Origin: Narthecium ossifragum
Taxonomy: Eukaryota; Streptophyta; Magnoliopsida; Dioscoreales; Nartheciaceae
Assembly (NCBI GenBank): GCA_963920575.1
Contig: OY986971.1
Span: 2,914,001 to 2,978,000 of the forward strand
DNA length: 64,000 bases
Direction of reading: 5' to 3'
Part shown: piece after piece, positions 56,701 to 64,000 of the stretch
How the letters are laid out: the number at the start of each line of letters is the position of its first letter
Numbering within the stretch: the first letter of the stretch is position 1
Program-made: the position numbers and the translations under genes
Notes under the pieces: model-generated
The model's database searches: none
What the model saw: the letters and a program-made list of their open reading frames with translations, nothing else
What the model was told of the DNA's origin: nothing

Positions 56701-58155
56701 TTGAAAAAGTCCGCTACTAAAGAGCTAATAGAACAAATTAATAAACAATTTCAACAATCAGTTTGCGGCTCTGTTCCGAATGCCTTTTGGGACTGGAAAA
56801 AACATATTGTGGAATTACCTTATGAAGACTCTTTTGATGAACGGAATATTCCGACTCGGGCAAGACCTTGCCAAATGAATCAGGAATATCTTGATCTATG
56901 CAAGAAAGAGATTGCTTCTCTAATAGAGAAGAAATTAATTCGAAAATCCTACTCTCCATGGAGTTGTACAGCTTTTTATGTGAATAATAATGCTGAGAAA
57001 GAACGAGGTGTTCCTCGTCTAGTTATTAATTACAAGCCTCTTAATAAGGTGCTTAAATGGATTCGTTACCCTATCCCTAATAAAAGGGATTTGCTCAATA
57101 GGATTTATAGAGCAAAAGTGTTTTCTAAGTTTGATTTAAAGTCAGGATATTGGCAAATTCAAGTTAACGAAAAAGATCGTTACAAAACAGCCTTTACTGT
57201 TCCTTTTGGACATTACGAATGGAATGTAATGCCATTTGATTTGAAAAATGCTCCTTCTGAATTTTAGAATATTATGAATGATATTTTTATTCCTTACACT
57301 AGCTTTATTTTGTCATATATAGATGATATACTCATCTTTTCGGATACCATTGATCAACATATAAAGCATTTAGAAATATTTAGACATTTAGCCATTCATA
57401 ATGGATTAGTCATATCAGCTCCTAAAATGAAGCTTTTCCAAACAGAAATTCGATTTTTAGGACATAATATCGGTAAAGGAACAATTATTCCTATTGATAG
57501 AAGTATAGAATTTGCATCAAAATTCCCTGATATTATTACAGATACAAATCAATTACAACGATTTCTTGGAGCTCTAAATTATGTATCTGACTACTATAAA
57601 GACTGGGCTAAAGACACAGCTATTCTTTATAATCGTCTTAAAAAGAATCCTCCTCCTTGGACAGAGGATCATACAAAGGCTATTAAACTAATTAAGACTA
57701 AAGTCATTAATCTTCCTTGTACACATCTGCTTAAGCCAGAGTGTAAAAAAATTGTGGAAACTGACGCCAGTAATATTGGCTATGGTGGTATTCTCAAACA
57801 AATATGCCCTTCTTCTACTAAAGAAGAATTAGTTAGATACACATCCGGAAAGTGGAATCCCACTCAGTTTAATTATTCTACAATTAAGAAAGAAATGCTT
57901 TCTATCATTAAATGTCTTTATAAATTTCAAGAAGATATTCTTAATCAGCCTTTTATTCTGCGTATTGACTGCAGTTCTGCCAAAACTGTTATTGAAAAAG
58001 ATGTTAAAAATCTTACTTCAAAACAAATCTTTGCTCGATGGCAAGCTGAATTAGCTGTCTTTGACTTCATTATTGAATTTATTCCTGGTAAAACTAATGT
58101 TTTACCTGATTTTCTTACTCGTGAATTTCTTCAGGGTGCTTATGAGCCGGCCTGA
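53783..58155 (+). pseudogene. Polyprotein (capsid, protease, RT, RNase H), copy C, one frameshift and one stop
   Basis: About 1,457 codons. YSGRNIYEWN near residue 315, CCHC knuckle CFKCGKIGHYANRC near 590, a second Cys pair (HKCTKCSKND), coiled coil, protease DSGAD near 836, RT YIDD near 1178, RNase H to the end (LTREFLQGAYEPA). Lesions: a frame change at about 56515 just after the protease, and TAG at 57265-57267 within RT. The RT motif read as PFGLKNAP in B and D is PFDLKNAP here. No integrase. Confidence 0.92.
58116..58137 (+). promoter_or_regulatory. Candidate 3' splice site before third ORF, copy C
   Basis: TTACTCGTGAATTTCTTCAG|G, same position as in the other copies, though in C the ORF it would lead to is cut 25 bp later. 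Confidence 0.5.
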
Positions 58156-58160
58156 GCCCC

Positions 58161-58691
58161 TACGATTTTAGAAAATCTTTATCTTAAGGAGACTGGCGCT
58201 CGATGCTGCCGATCCTTTTGACGAGATCGGAAGGTAGAACTAAACTATGAAAGTTCCAGCCTTAAGATAAGCGTTCCAAAAGGTACCCAAACAAAGTAAT
58301 AAGAAGAAGAAGAAGATACTTAAAAAGGTTTAGCTATATTCCACTGGAAGTAGATACAAGAGAAGGGTAGATAAGAGAGGGAGAGAGAGGAAATCCAGCG
58401 TGTCTAACTTAGAGAAGTTCGTCCTCTTATATAGAGGGAATACAAGCCTTCATGGCTAAGAAAGCTACATTACCGGAGGAAAGAATATCTTTCCCAAATC
58501 ACATCATGTCGGCCAACCGCACAAAGTGCTAACAAAGGCCCGCCACGTCGTGTGCTAGAGTGGTGCAGTCGGGTAAGTGGCTGATCTTATCTCGAATCCC
58601 ATCATATCTCCGGAAGTGGAGAATCAAATCTTATCGGATTAGATCAAATCTTATCGGATTAGATCATGGTGGAAGATAGAATCTTATCAGA
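58161..58691 (-). other. Promoter and leader part of copy D
   Basis: On the minus strand: third ORF stop, promoter with TATA box at 58427-58433, AATATA near 58336-58341, and the CCGATC...GATCGG stem near 58210-58231. Includes a short direct repeat ATCAAATCTTATCGGATTAG at about 58624-58662. Confidence 0.75.
58427..58433 (-). promoter_or_regulatory. TATA box of viral promoter, copy D
   Basis: Minus strand TATATAA within CCTCTATATAAGAGG-like sequence. Confidence 0.82.
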
Positions 58692-60077
58692 TCACCTTGG
58701 ACTAGTGGAGGTTCCACTAGTGGTGGGACCACCTTTTTTCCCGGGTAGATCTTGGGAGATGATTTGGGTCCACAGAGCATCTTGATCCCCATAGGGGTCT
58801 TGTGCATCCTGCATAGGATCATCAGAGTTAACAGAAATGTGATCAGAGCCAGAGAAATGGGTAGTGAATTGATGCTTTAAATGCTCATAGCATTTCTTCA
58901 TGATTTCATTCTCAGTAGCCTGAGGGAATTGTCGTTCGAACAATTTTTGAAGCCGGATCATTGATCTCTCTTTAGGAGCTTCAAGACCTTTTCTCTTTTC
59001 TGATAATAATTTCTCATTAACTTTGATTATCTCTTGAATTTCAGAGACCTTCGTATTAGTGTCCAGACCTTTCCACCATTTGATTTGATATTGTCGAATA
59101 AGACAAGGACTACAAAGCTCGTCGATATCCACCGAGGCGAACCACTTCCAAATCCAAGGAATCTCGGCCTCAGCAAAGAAGAAAAGAGGAAACATAACCT
59201 CGATCACATTTTCTTCTTTAATTAAAGCAAGAATAGGATGGGTAGATACCCATTTGTCATAGAGTGCAAGAATTGGTGCTGGTAGAATCTCTAAATCAGC
59301 GCCATATTTGCGCCACTAGTCATAAATCCAAGCCGAAAATTCCTTATGAAGAACTTCAGGACAAAGCTTAATAAACCACGTATGCTTCAAATTTTCATTC
59401 TCGCATAATAAGGAGGTATAAAAAGCATGCTTGTAATCCCAATAATTGAAAGTATAACTTTCTTGGTTAATTTTGAAGGCAATGGGTTTCTGAGTACTGA
59501 ATCTCCATTCTTTCGTGGTCAAGATATTCTTGATCGTACACTTACTATAAGTAGGTGGCTTTCTCTCATCAGAATTTTTGAAAAAATGTTCAAAGTAAAC
59601 TTCTCTCTGAGATAATAAAGATTCCATCCATTTTCTCGGATGATAAACGGATGTAGGGTAATAGGAATTGTCCAAATACTTTTGGCGCAATTTCTCTGGA
59701 TTGTCAGAGTAGCACATATCTTCGGGTTCTATGTAAAGAATTATTTCGTAGGCTGCTTTGGTTATCATACCAAGATCAATTTCTTTTGTAGTAACATCAG
59801 CAAAAGATTCATGAGGCCGATTATCCTGAGGATTCATTTCCTTAGCTTTAGGAGTATTACTTCACCGAATTGTTCTCCAGCTAGTCCCAAAGTCGGATTC
59901 AGTAGTTTTAGAAAGATCAGAAGTCTGACCAGATTCCAGGGTATAACCCTGACCAGCAATACCATAGCCTTGACCATCAAGTCCCGCAAGGCGAATTCGT
60001 CCACGGCCACCACGATTATCCTTATCCATACCACCACGACTCCACCGCCCCCAAAAAGGGGGCTCAGTCCGGCGCAT
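58692..60077 (-). pseudogene. Third viral ORF, copy D, broken
   Basis: Starts MRRTEPPFWGRWSRGG at 60077 after the conserved acceptor; the RGG-like region is longer than in B (an extra MDKDN-type insertion). In-frame stops at 59862-59864 and at about 59316-59318 (a Trp codon in B). The remainder matches B and ends STSPR, three residues longer than the others. Confidence 0.85.
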
Positions 60078-63000
60078 GAGCACCCTGAAGAAATTCGCGT
60101 GTAAGAAAATCAGGTAAGACATTATGTTTACCAGGAATAAATTCAATAGTGAAACAAACACAGCTAATTCAGCTTGCCATCGAGCAAAGATTTGTTTAGA
60201 TGTGAGATTCTTAATATCTTTGTCAATAACACTCTTAGCAGAGCTGCAATCAATACGAAGAAGAAAAGGTTGATTCAGAATGTCTTCCTGAAATTTATAA
60301 AGACATTTAATAATAGAAAGCATTTCTTTTTTAATAGTGGAATAGTTGAATTGAGTAGAGTTCCATTTACCAGAGGTATAACGAACTAATTCTTCCTTAT
60401 TAGAAGGCAAACATTTTTGTTTAAGAATCCCTCCATAGCCAATATTACTACCATCCGTTTCGACAATCTTTTGACACTCTGGATTAAGCAGATGTGTACA
60501 AGGTAAATTAATTACTTTAGTCTTAATTAGACGAACAGCATTGGTATGGTCATCCGTCCAAGGAGTAGGATTCTTTTTCAAACGATTATAAAGGATAGCA
60601 GTATCTTGAGCCCAATCTTTATAATAATCGAAAACATAATTCAACGCTCCCAAGAAACGCTGTAACTGATTAGTATCAGTGATAACATCAGGAAATTTAG
60701 AGGCAAATTCAATACTACGATCAATAGGAACAATTGTTCCTTTGCCAATATTATGACCCAAAAATCGTATCTCCGTCTGAAAGAGTTTCATTTTTGGGGC
60801 AGATATAACTAATCCATTATGAATGGCTAGTTGACGAAAAATTTCTAAATGTTTCACATGCTGATCAATATTATCAGAGAAGATAAGTACATCATCAATG
60901 TAAGATAGAATGAAATTTGTATAAGGAATAAAAATATCATTCATAATATTTTGAAATTCGGAAGGAGCATTTTTTAAACCAAAGGGCATAACGTTCCATT
61001 CGTAATGACCAAATGGTACAGTAAAAGCTGTTTTATAGCGATCTTTTTCATGAATTTGAATTTGCCAATATCCTGATTTTAAATCAAATTTAGAAAAGAT
61101 TTTTGCTCGATAAATTCGATTGAGCAAATCCCTTTTATTAGGGATAGGATATCGTATCCATTTAAACACCTTATTCAAAGGCTTATAATTGATGACTAAA
61201 CGAGGAACACCACGTTCTCTCTCAGCATTATTATTGACATAATAGGCGGTGCAACTCCATGGGGAGTATGATTTTTTAATTAACTTCTTCTCTATAAGAG
61301 AAGCAATTTCTTTTTTGCATAAATCAAGGTATTCTTGATTCATCTGGCAGGGACGTGCCCGAGTTGGGATATTGCGTTCATCAAAGGATTCCTCATAAGG
61401 TAATTCAACAATATGTTTCTTTCTATCCCAAAAAGCATTTGGAACAGTGCCACAAACAGATTGTTGAAACTGTTTATCAATTCGATCAATTAAATCTTTT
61501 ATGGCAGATTCTGCAAGTGCTGATGAATTTGAACATAAGAAATTTCTTCTTTTAGAAAATTTATTTGAGTTTCTTTGAGCAAAATATCTTTAACTTCATT
61601 CAGAATCCTTGTGTGTGGTTCAGTAATGAAGGACAGAGTAATAGGAGAACCTTTATAGTTAGCACTTATTCCTGACGAATCAACCCGATCAAGAGGCATA
61701 ATTTTATGAAGAAATGGTGTCCCAAGTATTAGGTGTTGAGATAGATTTTTGATTAAAACAAAAGGAGTCGGAATACAAATGTCTTGAAGACAGACATAGG
61801 CATTAGGAAGTTTAAAATTAACTTCTAATTTATTACCACTAGCGCCACTGATAGTCTGAGTGGTTATCTCAAAAAATTTGGAAGGAATAATTCCTTCACG
61901 AATACAATTCAGATCAGCACCACTATCAATTAATGCGATTAGGTTAGAAATTACCTCATGTTCTGACAGAACTAAAGTGATATTAACATACCATTTTTGA
62001 GTTGTAACCTGATGTAAAAGTTGGACAAGGAATTGATTAGGAGGACTAGAATATTGACCAATCTCATCCTGTTTATTTGTCTCGGGTTTTTTAGAGGAAT
62101 CTGCCTCTAAATCTTTAGCTTCGAAATAAGAGAAGATATAAGTATTTTGTTCTTTCAAAAGTTTAATTTCATCTTTAAGATTATTAACTTCTCGGTTAAG
62201 TTCTGCTAAGGATAAAGATTTAACAGTTTTTTCCTGTCGTCGTTTTAAAACCTCAGAGAGCCTATATGTATTATCAATTCGAGGGGCTTCAATCTTTTGA
62301 TTGCTTTTGAGACAAAGATCAATTAACTTAGTTTTTAAATCAGAAGAGATATCTCCTTCAGTTAATAATTGAGCTACAAATTCTTTATCAATAGAAATCA
62401 TATTAATCGAAAGTTTATTCATTTCAGCCATTTTTATCCAATAATCTTTATCATCATGATTTCGGCACTGGTTACACTTAGATTCTTTATCATATTCTTC
62501 ATCTGAAGAGTCATCCTCAGAGGGAGAAGTTATTTCCTCTGATTCAGAATCAGTATTACAAATCATTACTTTGTATAAGGATTTCTTTAATCCTTCATCT
62601 TCCATTTCATTAATCTTTTTCTTAGTGTAACAACGATTAGCGTAATGACCAATTTTACCACATTTAAAGCATTTTGCTTTACTCCTATCAGCTTTAGGAC
62701 GCTTCTGAGTATTCTTTTGTGTTTTATTTTTCACAAATTTCTTTTTAACAAAAGGTTTTCTACTTCTTTCATCTATTTCCTGAGGTGGCTTAATTTTGCG
62801 TGGTTCATCAAAAGCAAATTGTTCACAAAATTCACCTAGCTGTTTTCTTTCAGTAAGCTTATGAGCTTTCAATTGATGTTTGAGTTTAATATCATTACAT
62901 AAATTCAAACCTTCATGAATGCAAGCATTAACTAAACCTCCATAAGTGCACGCATCAAAGGGTATAACACCACCATTCTGTTCACGCATATAATTGCGAA

Positions 63001-64000
63001 CACGTTCATCAAAAAGATTAGGTAAACCATCTATAAATTTAGACTTCCAATGACTACTATGAGCGTCAGTGAGTTGCATAACTCTAGTAAGAAACACATC
63101 TTTATACCAATGGAAATGAGTGAGAGTAGGACATCGGAGGTTTTGTAAAAGGGTTCTTATTCTCTCCCCCTGACCAGTAATGTTACCAGTAAAATGGTCT
63201 AATATAGTCAAAACTAACGTGTAAACAGCATCCGCTTGTTGTTGACTATTTTCAATTTTGACTGCACTAAGAATTTCAGTGCGTTGATCAGGTTGCAGAT
63301 AATTATCCCACCAACCTTTAAGACTCCCAGTAAATCCGCAAGTAAGAAAAGATGCAACTTGCTGATCAGTATTACCATTATTACGACAAATAGTAGCATA
63401 CATCATCATTCGATGTGCCATATTAAGAACTTGATGATCACTCATGCCATCAATGTTCCATTCATAAATATTACGACCTGAATAATCTTGTTGTAAGAAA
63501 GTATCATTTTCTTCAAACAAAAGATCTACAGGAGAAGGTCTTTTGTAATAGAATTTTTCTAAATTACGCGGTCTGTGCTCAATTTTATTTACAGTTTGGA
63601 ACTGTTGTTCAGTTTCAAGAGTTATTAACTCAGAATCAGTATGCTCAATCTGATTGTCAGTCACAGTATTAAGAACTTGTAATTTAGTTTGAGTTAATTG
63701 TTTACTGAGAGAATCTATTACTTCTTCAGTTAACTCTTTTCCTAATTTAAAATTTGAAATGTCAACATTAGGTTTCACAGAAGGTTTTGTATGCAGTTTG
63801 ACTGCTTTATCTTTAGCCAAATGAAGAGTAGGGATTAGTTCACCAAGTTTAGTAACAAGTTTATCAATTGTTTGTTCAACACGAGTTAGCTGTTGACCAA
63901 GAACTTGGGAATAAACATTAGTATAATTATTTTGTTTAAAGATTTTATTCAACTCTTTAATTGTTTCATCTATAGTTTCTACAGGTTTAATAAACGTAGT
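60064..64000 (-). pseudogene. Polyprotein, copy D, partial and frameshifted
   Basis: Continues beyond the window at its 5' side, open at 64000. Capsid region, CCHC knuckle CFKCGKIGHYANRC (about 62635-62675), coiled coil, protease DSGAD, RT with YIDD and RNase H are all recognisable. A frame change lies near 61500 between protease and RT, and another near 60150 just before the end, after which the frame runs into that of the third ORF. No integrase. Confidence 0.9.
60078..60104 (-). promoter_or_regulatory. Candidate 3' splice site before third ORF, copy D
   Basis: Minus strand TTACACGCGAATTTCTTCAG|G, 7 bases before the ATG at 60077. Confidence 0.52.

Larger units (their letters stand above)
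50626..58160 (+). mobile_element. Endogenous pararetrovirus copy C, circularly permuted nearly full genome
   Basis: Starts within the third ORF (codons for RIRYAG), runs through promoter, primer binding site, MP and polyprotein, and ends at the beginning of the third ORF (GGCCTGAGCCCC). Its two ends would meet within about 40 bp in a circular genome, so it is a circle opened at one site, not a random fragment. 7,535 bp. It is the closest to B and among the least damaged. Confidence 0.9.
58161..64000 (-). mobile_element. Endogenous pararetrovirus copy D, partial (runs off the window)
   Basis: Directly joined to copy C without spacer, in opposite orientation. Its 3' end stops about 20 bp before where the primer binding site should be. 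Runs through leader, promoter, third ORF and polyprotein to the window edge inside the capsid region; MP lies outside. Similar to B and C. Confidence 0.9.

Noticed and set aside
35739..64000. Ty3/gypsy LTR retrotransposons as an explanation for the RT-bearing region
   Set aside because: No LTRs, no integrase, a 30K-type movement protein ahead of the capsid region, and circularly permuted copies; all point to pararetroviruses.

Overview
This is nuclear DNA of a flowering plant: genes with GT-AG introns, a mitochondrial OMA1-type peptidase, an LRR receptor-like kinase, a BAP29/31-like ER protein, many non-autonomous transposons, and integrated plant pararetroviruses (Caulimoviridae). GC-rich coding exons in AT-rich DNA fit a monocot, but that is a weak inference and I do not name a species.

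Layout. 1-3.1 kb: a two-exon LRR receptor-like kinase on the minus strand whose catalytic loop and DFG motif are degenerate. 4.1-5.1 kb: a Mutator-like non-autonomous element with a 10-bp target duplication. 7.0-17.1 kb: a tandem duplication of an OMA1-like gene (minus strand, three exons each). The first copy keeps HEXXH. The second has lost the first zinc histidine, lost an internal segment, and gained a C-terminal tail made of short repeats plus a captured MITE. 17.8-21.4 kb: a small LTR retrotransposon with a 5-bp target duplication. 25.2-25.6 kb: an intact BAP29/31-like gene. 25.9-27.7 kb: three MITE-like elements in a row. 28.1-32.6 kb: two long LTR-like units in inverted orientation, rich in paired GATCGATC palindromes. 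33.0-34.5 kb: satellite-like repeats.

35.3-64.0 kb is the main feature: four endogenous pararetrovirus genomes of about 7.5-7.6 kb in alternating orientation, A(+) B(-) C(+) D(-), separated by short TA-rich spacers or directly abutted. Each has a TATA promoter, a tRNA-Met primer binding site, a movement protein ORF, a polyprotein ORF (capsid with CCHC knuckle, aspartic protease, reverse transcriptase, RNase H; no integrase) and a third ORF of unknown function. This resembles the endogenous florendoviruses, but with differences. In all three copies where it can be seen, the movement protein is separated from the polyprotein by an in-frame TAA followed at once by ATG. A consensus 5' splice site in the leader is conserved in the same three copies, and a 3' splice site just before the third ORF is conserved in all four, suggesting that this ORF is made from a spliced RNA. 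Copies A and B are opened at the primer binding site. Copy C is circularly permuted and opened at a C/G-rich hairpin at the start of the third ORF. All four copies carry stop codons or frameshifts in the polyprotein.
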